From contig NZ_FWWR01000011.1 of NCBI RefSeq assembly GCF_900176115.1, positions 124,001 to 188,000 of the forward strand: 64,000 nucleotides of DNA, written 5' to 3'. The DNA is from Peptoniphilus asaccharolyticus DSM 20463 (GTDB taxonomy: Bacteria > Bacillota > Clostridia > Tissierellales > Peptoniphilaceae). The stretch's first letter is position 1. Each line of letters begins with the position of its first letter. Below the pieces are notes generated by a model that made no database searches, was not told the DNA's origin, and saw only the letters and a program-made list of their open reading frames with translations. Shown here one piece after another: positions 18,334 through 27,514 of the stretch. The position numbers were made by a program, and so were the translations under genes.

Positions 18334-18816
18334 ATGTATAATATTGGAGACAAAATAGTGTATCCTATGCATGGAGCGGGTGTAATAGTAGGAATCGAAG
18401 AGAGAGAAATTCTTGATGAGACAAGAAAGTATTACATATTAAGGCTACCTGTAAAAGATATGGAAGTAATGGTACCGGTAGAATATGCAGATGAAGTAGG
18501 TGTAAGAGATATTCTTACAAGAGAAGATATGGACAAAGTTTTTGAAGTTTTGAGAAGTGAAGAAAAAATAGAGATGCCAAAAAACTGGAGCAGAAGATAT
18601 AGATTCAATATGGACAGAATTAAATCGGGAAATATTGAAGAAATAGCTAGAGTTGTGAGAGCTCTTGAAAGATCAGATACTTCTAAGAACTTATCGACAG
18701 GTGAGAGGAAATTACTTAATTGTGCTAAACAAATTATAATCTCTGAGATGGTATTGGTTTATGAAGAGGACTACGAGAAAATCGTAGAAATTGTAGATGA
18801 TGCCATTTTAAGATAA
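18334..18816 (+). CDS. CarD-family RNA polymerase-binding regulator
   Basis: A 160-residue protein with an N-terminal CarD/CdnL/TRCF RNA-polymerase-interaction domain (MYNIGDKIVYPMHGAGVIVG, then LPVKDMEVMVPVEYADEVG) and a helical C-terminal DNA-binding part. CarD-type proteins stabilise open promoter complexes, often at rRNA promoters. AGGAGGTATTGCA precedes the ATG at 18334; an upstream in-frame ATG at 18247 has no ribosome site. The PIN/TRAM gene follows after 3 bases, a pairing common in Firmicutes. Confidence 0.88.
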   Translation: MYNIGDKIVYPMHGAGVIVGIEEREILDETRKYYILRLPVKDMEVMVPVEYADEVGVRDILTREDMDKVFEVLRSEEKIEMPKNWSRRYRFNMDRIKSGNIEEIARVVRALERSDTSKNLSTGERKLLNCAKQIIISEMVLVYEEDYEKIVEIVDDAILR

Positions 18817-18819
18817 GGG

Positions 18820-19687
18820 GTGAATAGTATAAGCAGAAACAAAAAGATAGTAACTACAATATTTAGATTTTTGTTTACTATTATAGGAGCAGGTCTTGGA
18901 GTAGCACTCGTTGTTTTTATAAAATCAATGGATTTTGCACGAGGATTTAATACAACCATAATTAACATAGCGACAGTTATGATAATTGGGATTTTCGCAC
19001 TTATATTTTTTATTTTATCTCCAAAGATTTTTAAGACTATAGAAGTAAATTTAAAGGGAGTTGAAACAGAACTCAAAAAGAGGACTTTATCGGAGAACTT
19101 AACTGGTAGCTTGGGGCTTATAATAGGTCTTTTTATAGCATTTCTGTTATCACAGCCGATTAATAGAATTCCGGTAATAGGAACGGCACTTTCATTAATA
19201 CTCTATGGAATACTTGGTTATCTGGGAATAAATTTGTCTTTGAAATACAAAGATGAAATGATTTATAGACTTAAAGATATGAGTCTACCTAAGCCAGCAC
19301 CAAGTAAAGATAAAAAGAAAAATATAGTCGGAGCAAAGGTATTAGACACAAGCGTAATAATTGATGGTCGTATAAAAAATGTATGCGAAGCAGGCTTTTT
19401 AGAAGGACAATTGGTCGTATCTAAATATGTGCTTGAAGAACTACAACATATAGCAGATTCTTCAGATGCATTGAAGAGAAATAGAGGAAGAAGAGGCTTA
19501 GATATTCTAAAAGAACTTCAAGACGATCCAAATTTGGATGTAGTAATTTTCAATGATGATTACGAAAATATAAAAGAAGTGGATTCTAAGTTGATTCAAA
19601 TCACAAAAGATTTAAGAGGAAAGATTGTAACAAATGACTACAATTTAAATAAGGTTGCAGTAGTACAAAATGTACCGGTTTTAAATA
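18820..19687 (+). pseudogene. YacL-like PIN/TRAM protein, 5' part cut by IS30
   Basis: The membrane-anchored PIN nuclease part of a YacL-type protein. Four hydrophobic helices fill the first 140 residues. A PIN domain starting LDTSVIIDGRIKNVCEAGF follows, with acidic residues expected to hold metal. The IS30 copy at 19688 cuts the frame after VPVLN; translation then runs 19 codons into the IS and stops at 19746, so the TRAM RNA-binding domain is lost. The start is unclear: the only standard codon is GTG at 18820, which overlaps the purine-rich AAGGGG, and no ATG lies within the first 40 codons. Confidence 0.85.
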
Positions 19688-20803
19688 GACGAATTGTCAA
19701 ATCAAATGCAACACCTATGGTAAGAGACCAAAAAGTTCTTCTTTAGGTGTTTTATATTTTATACATTTTCTAGGTCTATTATTCATTAAACTTAAGTTAT
19801 AATTTAATTCATCAATATTCACTTCTGATAAATCCATACCCTTAGGATAAAACTCCCTCAAAAGTCCGTTACTATTTTCATTTGTACCTTTTTGCCATGC
19901 ACAATAGGGATCACAAAAATAAGTTTTGCATCCTAATTCTTTTTCTATTTTCTCAAATTCTGAAAATTCTTTACCTCTATCAAAGGTTATTGTTTTTACT
20001 AATTCTTTTGGATAATCTTTTAATGCATTTATTATTGCTGGTGTTACGCTTTCCGACTTTCTATTTTCAACTAGGATTGCTATATAATATCTAGATTTTC
20101 TTTCTGCTAAAGTTACGAAACAACATCTACTTTTCCTTTTATGATCTAATCTGCCTGATTCCACTGTATCTGCTTCCCAGTGGCCTAATTCTTGCCTTCT
20201 GTATATCTCTTTAGGTCTTTTCTTAATTGTTCTACCTTTATCATTGAATTTTCCTCTTTTTTCTGCTGGCCTTTTAAATTTAGCTTTTCTTCTCAAATTT
20301 TTCATACTAGTTTTTGGCAGCTTTTTGGCGTGTATCATTCTATATATCGTTGATGTAGATGGTAATTCATGAATCTCATTTGTGTTTCTATTTGATATTT
20401 GTTCAGGGGACCAATGTTCGTTAATCTTTACAGTTAAATAATCAATAACATCTTTAGAAAATTTACTTTTTCTATGGCAGTCTTTTCTTCTATCAATATA
20501 TTTATCATTTGCCTTTATCGGAAAGTACTTAGTGTAACTTCCCCTACTAACTTTTATCTTAGATGAATTTCTTTTAATTTCTCTAGATATTGTACTAGGT
20601 GACCTTTTAAGTGCTTGTGCAATTTTCCTTATACTCATTCCTAAATTTAAAAATTGGTAAATACAAGATCTTTCTTCTATGGTAAGATGGTTATAGCTCA
20701 TAGTTAATCACTCCTTTTAATATGTTTTGTTTGGTCACTTACATATTAACACAGCTGATTAGCTATGAGTTTATTTATGTTGCACTTGTTATGATAAATT
20801 ATC
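19688..20803 (-). mobile_element. IS30-family insertion sequence, copy 3
   Basis: 1116 bp in reverse orientation, flanked by AATA (19684-19687 and 20804-20807). Removing the IS and one AATA rejoins the PIN/TRAM frame exactly as ...[18 protein letters not shown], which proves the boundaries. Confidence 0.95.
19715..20701 (-). CDS. IS30-family transposase (intact, reverse)
   Basis: A 328-residue protein identical in sequence to the transposase at 495-1481, with HTH and DDE motifs complete. AAGGAGTG precedes its ATG. It runs against the host PIN/TRAM gene, so it could send antisense transcription into the carD unit. Either this copy or copy 1 could supply transposase for the defective copy 2. 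Confidence 0.95.
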   Translation of the reverse strand: MSYNHLTIEERSCIYQFLNLGMSIRKIAQALKRSPSTISREIKRNSSKIKVSRGSYTKYFPIKANDKYIDRRKDCHRKSKFSKDVIDYLTVKINEHWSPEQISNRNTNEIHELPSTSTIYRMIHAKKLPKTSMKNLRRKAKFKRPAEKRGKFNDKGRTIKKRPKEIYRRQELGHWEADTVESGRLDHKRKSRCCFVTLAERKSRYYIAILVENRKSESVTPAIINALKDYPKELVKTITFDRGKEFSEFEKIEKELGCKTYFCDPYCAWQKGTNENSNGLLREFYPKGMDLSEVNIDELNYNLSLMNNRPRKCIKYKTPKEELFGLLP

Positions 20804-21046
20804 AATATAAATGAACTTGCAAACTCAGTTAAACCAGTTTATTTACCAGGTGAGATTATGAAAACTCAAATAGTAAAGCTGGGTAAAGAACATGGACAAG
20901 GGCTTGGATATTTAGACGATGGAACTATGATTGTAGTAGAAGATGGTAAAGACCACGTTGGAGAGGATGTTGAAGTAGTAGTTACATCAGCATTACAAAC
21001 CTCTGCCGGCAAGATGATATTTGCAAAACCGACAAAGGGGGAATAA
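20804..21046 (+). pseudogene. TRAM domain: 3' part of the interrupted YacL-like gene
   Basis: The frame continuing from 19687 encodes [16 protein letters not shown] and then a full TRAM domain ([39 protein letters not shown]). An internal ATG at 20858 is preceded by AGGTGAG, so a free 62-residue TRAM protein could be made if transcribed. Its stop lies one base before the prfB start, so it may couple translation into prfB. Confidence 0.88.
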
Positions 21047-21047
21047 T

Positions 21048-22161
21048 TTGGAACAAAATATTTATTTAGACAAGGAGCGCCTAAATGAAGCGAAATCCTT
21101 AGTAGAAAGTCTTGGTGAATCTCTTTGACCTGGCTGGTCTAAGAGAGAAAGTAAAAGAATTAAACGATAAGCAATTAGAACCAAACTTTTGGGATAATAG
21201 CGAATCTGCACAAAAAGTTATAAAAGAATTAAATCATCATCAAGGAAAAGTTGATAAATATGACAAGCTTTCAAAGAAAATTCAAGAAGCCAATGATTTA
21301 ATTGAATTGATGGAATTGGAAGATGACTATACTTTCTATGATGAATTCAAAAAGGATTTAGAAGATATAGAAAAGTTTGCTGAAGACTTTAAGCTTGAAA
21401 CTCTATTAAACGGAGAGTACGATGCAAATGACTGTATATTGACAATACATGCCGGAGCAGGTGGAACAGAAGCTCAAGACTGGGCTAGTATGCTCCTAAG
21501 AATGTATACGAGATATGCAGAGAGCAAGGGCTTTAAAGTTGAAATCTTGGATATTCAAAAAGAAGACGAAGCTGGGATAAAATCAGCAACGCTTTTAATT
21601 TCAGGTGACAATGGCTATGGATATATGAAGGGTGAAAAGGGAGTTCACAGATTGGTTAGAATTTCTCCTTTTGACTCAAATAAGAGAAGACACACTTCAT
21701 TCTCTTCAGTGGATGTATATCCTCAAATAGATGGAGATGTTGAAGTTGAAATCAGAGCGGAAGATTTAAAAGTCGATACTTATAGATCTTCAGGCGCTGG
21801 GGGGCAACACGTAAACACAACTGACTCAGCCGTAAGAATCACACACATCCCTACAGGAATAGTGGTTCAATGTCAAAATGAAAGAAGCCAGATTCAAAAT
21901 AGAGAAACTGCAATGAATATGTTAAAGGCAAAGTTGATTGCTCTTGCAGAAGAAGAACAAAAAGAAAAAATTGACGACCTACAAGGCAACTACTCTCAAA
22001 TTGCTTGGGGTTCACAAATCAGATCTTATGTATTCCAACCTTACACACTTGTAAAAGACCACAGAACCAATGCTGAGATGGGAGATGTGAATCGTGTAAT
22101 GGATGGAGACTTAGACGAGTTTATAAATAGCTATCTACAACTAAAAGCTACTGAAAATTGA
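21048..22161 (+). CDS. prfB: Peptide chain release factor 2 with programmed +1 frameshift
   Basis: RF2 recognises UAA and UGA stops. The first 26 codons run from TTG at 21048 (AAGGGGG at 21035-21041) to CTT-TGA at 21123-21128; a +1 shift over the T at 21126 continues as GAC to 22161. The coding parts are 21048-21125 and 21127-22161, about 370 residues. The CTTTGAC slip site and the SD-like GGTGA (21114-21118) match the autoregulatory frameshift of prfB. The protein shows the RF2 tripeptide SPF in VRISPFDSNKRRHTSF and the catalytic GGQ in SSGAGGQHVNTTDSAVRI. Confidence 0.95.
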
Positions 22162-22169
22162 GGTAATAT

Positions 22170-22487
22170 ATGATAATTACAACTACTAATAAAATCGAAG
22201 GAAAAGAAATTGTTGAATATTTAGGTCTTGTGTATGGCGAGACTGTAAACGGGATCAATTTTGTAAAAGATTTTGGCGCTGGAATAAGAAATTTAGTAGG
22301 CGGAAGAAGTGCTGGATATGAAACTGAATTGGTTTCCAGTAGAGAAGATGCAATTGAAGAAATGACTAAAAGAGCCACTAAGTTAGGCGCTGATGCAATA
22401 GTTGGAGTAAACATAAATGTAGAGGCACTTGGACAGGGGACAATGCTTTTAGTTAATGTGATTGGTACAGCAGTTAAAATAAAGTAA
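22170..22487 (+). CDS. YbjQ/UPF0145-family protein
   Basis: A 105-residue protein of the YbjQ family (heavy-metal-binding domain in name, function untested). It shows the family glycine-rich block VYGETVNGINFVKDFGAGIR and ends with TKLGADAIVGVNINVEALG. The fold forms pentameric rings in solved relatives. AGGTAATAT precedes the ATG eight bases after prfB, so it is probably co-transcribed. Confidence 0.85.
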   Translation: MIITTTNKIEGKEIVEYLGLVYGETVNGINFVKDFGAGIRNLVGGRSAGYETELVSSREDAIEEMTKRATKLGADAIVGVNINVEALGQGTMLLVNVIGTAVKIK

Positions 22488-22491
22488 AATT

Positions 22492-22537
22492 ATGCTTTCT
22501 GAAAATAATTAATTTATTTTTAGAGAGCATTTTTTAT
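22492..22537 (+). terminator. Terminator after ybjQ
   Basis: ATGCTTTCTGAAAATAA (22492-22508) pairs with TTATTTTTAGAGAGCAT (22514-22530) with two G-U pairs, then TTTTTTAT. Confidence 0.82.
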
Positions 22538-22584
22538 GTAAACAAAATAATATTTGTGTTAAAATCTTTGGAGGAGGCGATAGA

Positions 22585-23289
22585 ATGAGTAGAGACGTAA
22601 TAATTGCTTTAGACTTTGATTCTTCTGAAAAAGCTTTAGATTTTATAGATAAATTTCAAGAAGATGAAGTATATGTGAAGATAGGTATGGAATTATTTTA
22701 TAAAGCTGGTCCTGAAATAGTTAGAGAATTTAAAAAAAGAGGACATAAAATATTTTTAGACCTTAAGTTACATGACATACCAAACACTGTTAAGAAAGCT
22801 ACACTATCACTTATGGATTTAGATGTAGATATGATAAATTACCATATTGCCGGTGGCTCAAAAATGCTTATGGAAGCTATTAAGGCCGCGAAAGAAGTTA
22901 AACCAGAAATTATAACATTGGGCATAACAATGCTTACTTCAACAGACGAAGAAACAATGCACAATGACATACTTATAAAAGATAACCTAAGTGTAGCAGA
23001 TACAGTTAAAAGTTATGCTGAAATTGGTAAGAAAAGTGGACTTGATGGAGTTGTATCTTCAGCATTAGAAGTTCCGGAAATTAAAAAAGTTGCTGGAGAA
23101 AGTTTTATAACTGTTACTCCTGGGATTAGACTTGAACAGATAAAAGGAGACGACCAAAAGCGTGTAGTTACACCTGCAGATGCAAGAATGTTAGGTTCAG
23201 ATTATATAGTAGTTGGACGTCCAATAACAGGAGCAGAAGACCCTGTTAAAGCATATAAAGAAATAAAGAAAATGTTTATAGGTGAATGA
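22585..23289 (+). CDS. pyrF: Orotidine-5'-phosphate decarboxylase
   Basis: 234 residues; the last step of UMP synthesis. The catalytic Lys-Asp-Asp set lies in FLDLKLHDIPNTVKKA, and the phosphate-binding end is VTPGIRL...DYIVVGRPITGA. GGAGGAGGCGATAG precedes the ATG. The stop overlaps pyrE as ATGA, so the two are translationally coupled. No other pyr gene and no PyrR or riboswitch leader is visible here. Confidence 0.93.
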   Translation: MSRDVIIALDFDSSEKALDFIDKFQEDEVYVKIGMELFYKAGPEIVREFKKRGHKIFLDLKLHDIPNTVKKATLSLMDLDVDMINYHIAGGSKMLMEAIKAAKEVKPEIITLGITMLTSTDEETMHNDILIKDNLSVADTVKSYAEIGKKSGLDGVVSSALEVPEIKKVAGESFITVTPGIRLEQIKGDDQKRVVTPADARMLGSDYIVVGRPITGAEDPVKAYKEIKKMFIGE

Positions 23290-23912
23290 TGAAAGAAATA
23301 TCAAAAATTTTATTAGACATAGAAGCAGTTAGTTTATCGCCAAGTGAACCATTTACATGGGCATCAGGAATTAAATCTCCAATATATTGCGACAATAGAC
23401 TTACACTTTCTTATCCAGAAGAGAGAAGAGTTGTTGAAAATGGTTTGACAAAACTTATTGAAGATAACTATCCTGAAGTTGAATATATTATGGGAACTGC
23501 AACAGCAGGTATTCCTCACGCAGCTCTAATTGCAGAAAATTTAAAATTGCCAATGGGATTTGTAAGATCTTCAAACAAAGACCACGGTAAGCAAAACAAA
23601 ATTGAAGGCAAAATAATAAAGGGAGCTAAAGTTGTAGTAATAGAAGATTTAATTTCTACAGGCGGATCTTCTATCGAAGCAGCTAAAGCACTTGAAGAAG
23701 CTGGATTTGAAGTATTGGCAATAGTTGCAATATTCTCATACAATTTAGAATCTGCAAAAGAAAACTTTAAAGATAAGTATGAATTAAAAACACTTACAAA
23801 CTTTGAAGAATTAGCAGAAGTTGCAGCAGAAAATGGAATCATAAAAGAAGAAGATATACTTAAATTAAATAAGTGGAGACAAAATCCTAAAGACGAGTCT
23901 TGGATAAAATAA
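23286..23912 (+). CDS. pyrE: Orotate phosphoribosyltransferase
   Basis: A 208-residue enzyme that joins orotate with PRPP to make OMP, the substrate of PyrF. The PRPP-binding loop is VVVIEDLISTGGSS, and the active-site block is GFVRSSNKDHGKQNKIEG. It starts at ATG 23286 or 23289, both inside the pyrF overlap. A terminator hairpin follows. Confidence 0.93.
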   Translation: MMKEISKILLDIEAVSLSPSEPFTWASGIKSPIYCDNRLTLSYPEERRVVENGLTKLIEDNYPEVEYIMGTATAGIPHAALIAENLKLPMGFVRSSNKDHGKQNKIEGKIIKGAKVVVIEDLISTGGSSIEAAKALEEAGFEVLAIVAIFSYNLESAKENFKDKYELKTLTNFEELAEVAAENGIIKEEDILKLNKWRQNPKDESWIK

Positions 23913-23915
23913 ATT

Positions 23916-23966
23916 AAAAAGGTAGTTTTGCAGAATAGAAAAATTCTGTGAGACTACCTTTTTTTA
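23916..23966. terminator. Bidirectional terminator between pyrE and the CPBP gene
   Basis: AAAAAGGTAGT (23916-23926) pairs with ACTACCTTTTT (from 23953), with an inner GCAGAAT/ATTCTGT stem. A- and T-runs flank both sides of convergent genes. Confidence 0.85.
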
Positions 23967-24773
23967 AGTTAATTTATTATTTTTCTTATACTCTATTAAA
24001 TCTAGAGCCAATATATAGACGAAAGGAATGACCATCAAGATTGAAATGTAGTTGATAGCTGTATAGATGAAATCACTTTCGAGCGAAGGGGGAAGAGTTG
24101 AGTAGAGGTTGTTTAAAATATGCAATAGGATTGGATAAAATAAATTTTTGGTTCGCATATAGACATAACCAAGCACTATACCCATTAGAGCAGTGTATAT
24201 TGTTTGAACAGGTTGTCCGTGCCAGATACCAAATAGAATTCCGGATACAACGGCAGGAAACAATCCAAACTTATATTTTTCAAGTAGGTTGTATATAATC
24301 CCTCTAAATAGAATTTCTTCAAAGATAGGGCCTAAGAACACTATTGAGAGAAAAACCCAAAAGTAAGCTTCGTTGTCCACTTCGTCCCACATTGTAGTAA
24401 AATCCAAAAAGCTCTTTTCTAAAATTCCGAATGGAACTAAGAAATGCTCTATGATTAGCAAAACTATAAATGACATACCACCAAGTGCTAAAGACAGAGG
24501 GATACAACCCAAAATTAATTTAGAATCCATTGGCTTTAAAGTGATTTTGTTTTTAGTGAGAAACTTGTAGATTGGGAAACATACCAAGAGTAGCACCAAA
24601 GTTATAAAAGTGTCCATCATTGAATAGCTACTGTTAAGAGCATTTATAAACTTCGGATAGAATGATGCTATGTATATAAACAAATCAGTTGAGAATCTAT
24701 CTACAGCTGAATATGTCGCTACAATCAACAAGGGGATTAAAATATAAATTATATTTTTATTTTTTTGTGTCAT
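23964..24773 (-). CDS. CPBP-family intramembrane metalloprotease
   Basis: About 269 residues with roughly seven membrane helices. Three family motifs are present: EEILFRG (glutamate pair and Arg), FGIWHG, and HILNNLYS. Members are ABI/CAAX-like membrane proteases, some linked to bacteriocin self-immunity; the role here is unknown. The ATG at 24773 is chosen because AGGAG lies five bases upstream (reverse strand); a longer frame to 24827 has no such site. Confidence 0.85.
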   Translation of the reverse strand: MTQKNKNIIYILIPLLIVATYSAVDRFSTDLFIYIASFYPKFINALNSSYSMMDTFITLVLLLVCFPIYKFLTKNKITLKPMDSKLILGCIPLSLALGGMSFIVLLIIEHFLVPFGILEKSFLDFTTMWDEVDNEAYFWVFLSIVFLGPIFEEILFRGIIYNLLEKYKFGLFPAVVSGILFGIWHGQPVQTIYTALMGIVLGYVYMRTKNLFYPILLHILNNLYSTLPPSLESDFIYTAINYISILMVIPFVYILALDLIEYKKNNKLT

Positions 24774-24942
24774 AATTACTCCTTCTCTTTGCTTGATAAG
24801 TTTCTCATAAAAGATAATAAAAAACAATATCGATTATTAAATCGTAATAATTTATTATGAAATTTTTAAAATTGTAATGGATTTGTTAGACATATTTCAT
24901 TTGATTAAAAATGTGCAAAAAACATAGAATACTGTAAAAAAC

Positions 24943-24971
24943 TTGACAGTTGGCTGATTTTCGACTATAAT
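24943..24971 (+). promoter_or_regulatory. Consensus sigma-A promoter for greA-lysS
   Basis: TTGACA (24943-24948), 17 bases, TATAAT (24966-24971): a perfect match to consensus in both boxes and spacing. It is the strongest promoter seen in the window. Confidence 0.9.
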
Positions 24972-24987
24972 CAGTTAGAATTTAACG

Positions 24988-25022
24988 GCAAGGGCGTACC
25001 GAGTATGGCGCCTTATTTTTTA
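24988..25022 (+). terminator. Leader hairpin with T-run before greA (attenuator candidate)
   Basis: AGGGCGTA pairs imperfectly with TATGGCGCCTT and is followed by ATTTTTT, within the 70-base leader between the consensus promoter and the greA start. It would act as an intrinsic terminator unless read through, which suggests attenuation of greA. Confidence 0.5.
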
Positions 25023-25042
25023 TATACGAGGAGAGAATTGCT

Positions 25043-25519
25043 TTGGTAGAAAAGGACATTTTTTTTACAGCTGAAGGCTTGGAAAAAATTGAAAATGAGA
25101 TAGAGTATTTAAAGACAGTTAGAAGAAAGGAAGTAGCTGAAAGAATTAAAGTTGCTCTTGGCTATGGAGACCTTTCAGAAAACTCTGAATATGATGAAGC
25201 TAAAAATGAACAAGCTTTAGTTGAAGAAAAAATAGCTAAACTTGAAATGATGGTAAGAAATGCTAAAGTCATTTCTGAAGATGAATTAAATTCTGAGATT
25301 GTAAACATTGGTTCAACTGTAAAAGTGAAAGATGTACAATCTGGAGAAATAGATGAATATACAATAGTTGGTTCTGCTGAGGCAGATCCATTAGAAGGCA
25401 AGATATCTAACGAAAGCCCTGTTGGCGGAAAGCTATTAGGACTAAAAGTTGGAGAATCTGTAGAAGTTGACGTTCCGGACGGAATTATTAAATTAGAGGT
25501 AGTAGAAATCTCACTATAG
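25043..25519 (+). CDS. greA: Transcription elongation factor GreA
   Basis: A 158-residue factor that enters the RNA polymerase secondary channel and rescues backtracked complexes. The N-terminal coiled coil carries the tip acids in [17 protein letters not shown]; the C-terminal FKBP-like domain ends with [18 protein letters not shown]. The start is TTG at 25043, seven bases after GAGGAGAG. lysS follows after 8 bases. Confidence 0.94.
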   Translation: MVEKDIFFTAEGLEKIENEIEYLKTVRRKEVAERIKVALGYGDLSENSEYDEAKNEQALVEEKIAKLEMMVRNAKVISEDELNSEIVNIGSTVKVKDVQSGEIDEYTIVGSAEADPLEGKISNESPVGGKLLGLKVGESVEVDVPDGIIKLEVVEISL

Positions 25520-25527
25520 GAGGAGAA

Positions 25528-27111
25528 ATGCAAAATACTGAAGAAAAAAAGTTAAATGAGATGCTTGTTGCTAAGAGAGAAAAGCTACAAGAGTTAAAAG
25601 ATGCTGGCAAGGATCCATTTCAAATTTCAAAATTTGATGTAACACATCATTCAATAGAAATTAAAGAAAACTTTGAAGAGCTTGAAGAAAAACAAGTTTC
25701 TATTGCTGGACGTATAATGAGCAAGAGACGTCATGGTAAGATTGCATTTTTAGACGTTCAAGATTCTCAAGGAAGAATCCAAGTTTTTGCAAAGAAAGAC
25801 GTTCTTGAAGAAAACTATGAAGATATAAAAGGATACGATATTGGAGATATCATTGGAGTAGTGGGAAATGTATTTAAGACAAATGCAGGAGAAATAACTG
25901 TAAGAGCTACAGAAACTTCTCTAATGTCTAAATCACTTCAAATTCTTCCAGAAAAATTCCACGGTCTTAAAGACCCTGATTTAAGATACAGACAAAGATA
26001 TGTAGATTTAATTGTAAATCCTGAAATCAAAGATGTATTCTTAAAGAGAAATAAAATTATAAAATCAATTAGAGAATATCTTGATAACAGAGGATATTTA
26101 GAAGTTGAAACACCAATTTTAGGAACAGTTGCAGGTGGCGCAAATGCTAGACCATTTATCACACACCACAACACTTTAGATTTAGATATGCAACTTAGAA
26201 TCGCAAATGAATTGTTCTTAAAGAGACTAATCGTTGGTGGATTTGATAAAGTATATGAAATGGGCAAGATGTTCAGAAACGAAGGTATGGACACTCGTCA
26301 CAACCCTGAATTTACAAACATAGAATTATACGAAGCATACGCAGACTACAATACTATGATGGAAATCACAGAAGAAATATTTGAAAACGCAGCTATGGCA
26401 GTTCATGGAACAACAGTTGTAAACTTCCAAGGTAAAGAAATAGATGTAAAAGCTCCTTGGAGAAGAGTTACAATGATAGACTTGATAAAAGAACTAGCTG
26501 GAGTTGATTTCAACAAGATAGAATCTGACCAAGAAGCAAGAGATATAGCAAAAGCTAAAGGTGTTGAAATAGAAGAAAACTGGACTAGAGGAAAAATTAT
26601 AGCTGAATTCTTTGAAGAATTCTGTGAAGAAACTCTAATTCAACCAACTTTCGTAACAGAATATCCAGTAGAAGTTTCTCCACTATCTAAGAGAAATGTA
26701 GAAGATCCAAGACTTACTGATAGATTTGAAGCGTTTATCAACGGATGGGAATTTGCAAATGCATTCTCAGAACTTAACGACCCAATAGATCAAAAAGAAA
26801 GATTCGAAGCTCAACTTAGAGAAAAAGAAGCTGGAGACGAAGAAGCACATCCAATGGATTCAGATTTCATCAATGCACTTGAAGTTGGTCTTCCTCCGAC
26901 AGGTGGACTTGGAATTGGTGTAGACAGAATGATAATGCTTTTAACTGACCAACCATCAATTAGAGATATTGTATTCTTCCCAACAATGAAGCCAATAGGC
27001 TTAGAAAAGGCAGAAAATGGGGATTTGTCAAAAGAAACTTACGAAACTTACGACAAACTTACGACAGAAAAAAATCGACTTTTCAAAAGTGAAAGTGGAA
27101 CCAATATTTGA
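25528..27111 (+). CDS. lysS: Lysyl-tRNA synthetase, class II
   Basis: A 527-residue class II LysRS. The OB-fold anticodon domain ([20 protein letters not shown]) precedes the catalytic core with motif 2 ([22 protein letters not shown]) and motif 3 ([14 protein letters not shown]). Bacterial LysRS normally ends soon after FPTMKP; here about 33 extra residues follow and stop at 27109. The next open frame, overlapping in +1, encodes a tRNA-binding domain. An A7 run (27068-27074) lies where the two frames would join, so a LysRS-tRBD fusion may be broken or produced by frameshifting. Confidence 0.93.
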   Translation: MQNTEEKKLNEMLVAKREKLQELKDAGKDPFQISKFDVTHHSIEIKENFEELEEKQVSIAGRIMSKRRHGKIAFLDVQDSQGRIQVFAKKDVLEENYEDIKGYDIGDIIGVVGNVFKTNAGEITVRATETSLMSKSLQILPEKFHGLKDPDLRYRQRYVDLIVNPEIKDVFLKRNKIIKSIREYLDNRGYLEVETPILGTVAGGANARPFITHHNTLDLDMQLRIANELFLKRLIVGGFDKVYEMGKMFRNEGMDTRHNPEFTNIELYEAYADYNTMMEITEEIFENAAMAVHGTTVVNFQGKEIDVKAPWRRVTMIDLIKELAGVDFNKIESDQEARDIAKAKGVEIEENWTRGKIIAEFFEEFCEETLIQPTFVTEYPVEVSPLSKRNVEDPRLTDRFEAFINGWEFANAFSELNDPIDQKERFEAQLREKEAGDEEAHPMDSDFINALEVGLPPTGGLGIGVDRMIMLLTDQPSIRDIVFFPTMKPIGLEKAENGDLSKETYETYDKLTTEKNRLFKSESGTNI

Positions 27112-27451
27112 AGATATGGTTGATTTTGATACATTCACAAAATCTGATTTTAGAGTTGTAAAAGTTAAGAACTGCGAAGAAGTTCCAAAATCAAAAAAAC
27201 TTTTGAAATTTACATTAGATGATGGTTCTGAAAAAGAAAGAGTTATTTTATCTGGTATTAAGGAATATTACAGTGCAGAGAGCTTAATTGGAAAGACACT
27301 ACTTGCGATTTGTAATCTTCCTCCTCGTAAAGTGATGGGAATTGACTCAGAAGGTATGATTATATCTGCAATTTGTGAGTACGACGGAGAAGAAAAACTT
27401 AACTTAATAATGTTGGATGATAATATTCCAGCAGGATCAAAATTATATTAA
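27017..27451 (+). CDS. EMAP/MetRS-C-like tRNA-binding domain, out of frame with lysS
   Basis: An OB-fold tRNA-binding domain like the C-terminal dimerization domain of MetRS ([54 protein letters not shown]). It overlaps lysS by 95 bases in the +1 frame and has no good ribosome site at the ATG at 27017. An ATG at 27116 lies five bases after the lysS stop and would allow coupled reinitiation of a 111-residue protein. Dropping one A from the A7 run would fuse it to LysRS as ...[13 protein letters not shown]. It may be a free CsaA-like tRBD or the tail of a fused synthetase. Confidence 0.75.
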   Translation: MGICQKKLTKLTTNLRQKKIDFSKVKVEPIFEDMVDFDTFTKSDFRVVKVKNCEEVPKSKKLLKFTLDDGSEKERVILSGIKEYYSAESLIGKTLLAICNLPPRKVMGIDSEGMIISAICEYDGEEKLNLIMLDDNIPAGSKLY

Positions 27452-27468
27452 AGAACACGCGAATTATG

Positions 27469-27502
27469 AAACTGGGGTTTGTTATGAATCCCAGTTTAAT
27501 TT
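27469..27502 (+). terminator. Terminator after the lysS unit
   Basis: AAACTGGG (27469-27476) pairs with CCCAGTTT (27490-27497), then AATTTTTAG. It marks the last clear chromosomal feature before the integrative element. Confidence 0.7.
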
Positions 27503-27514
27503 TTAGGGTTATGT

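Noticed and set aside
21120-21128. prfB as a nonsense-mutated gene
   Set aside because: CTT-TGA-C with an upstream SD-like GGTGA is the conserved programmed +1 frameshift site of RF2 genes.
27469-27514. Attachment site (attL) of the ICE
   Set aside because: The element must begin near here, but no repeat matching a right end could be found in the window, so no att site is claimed.
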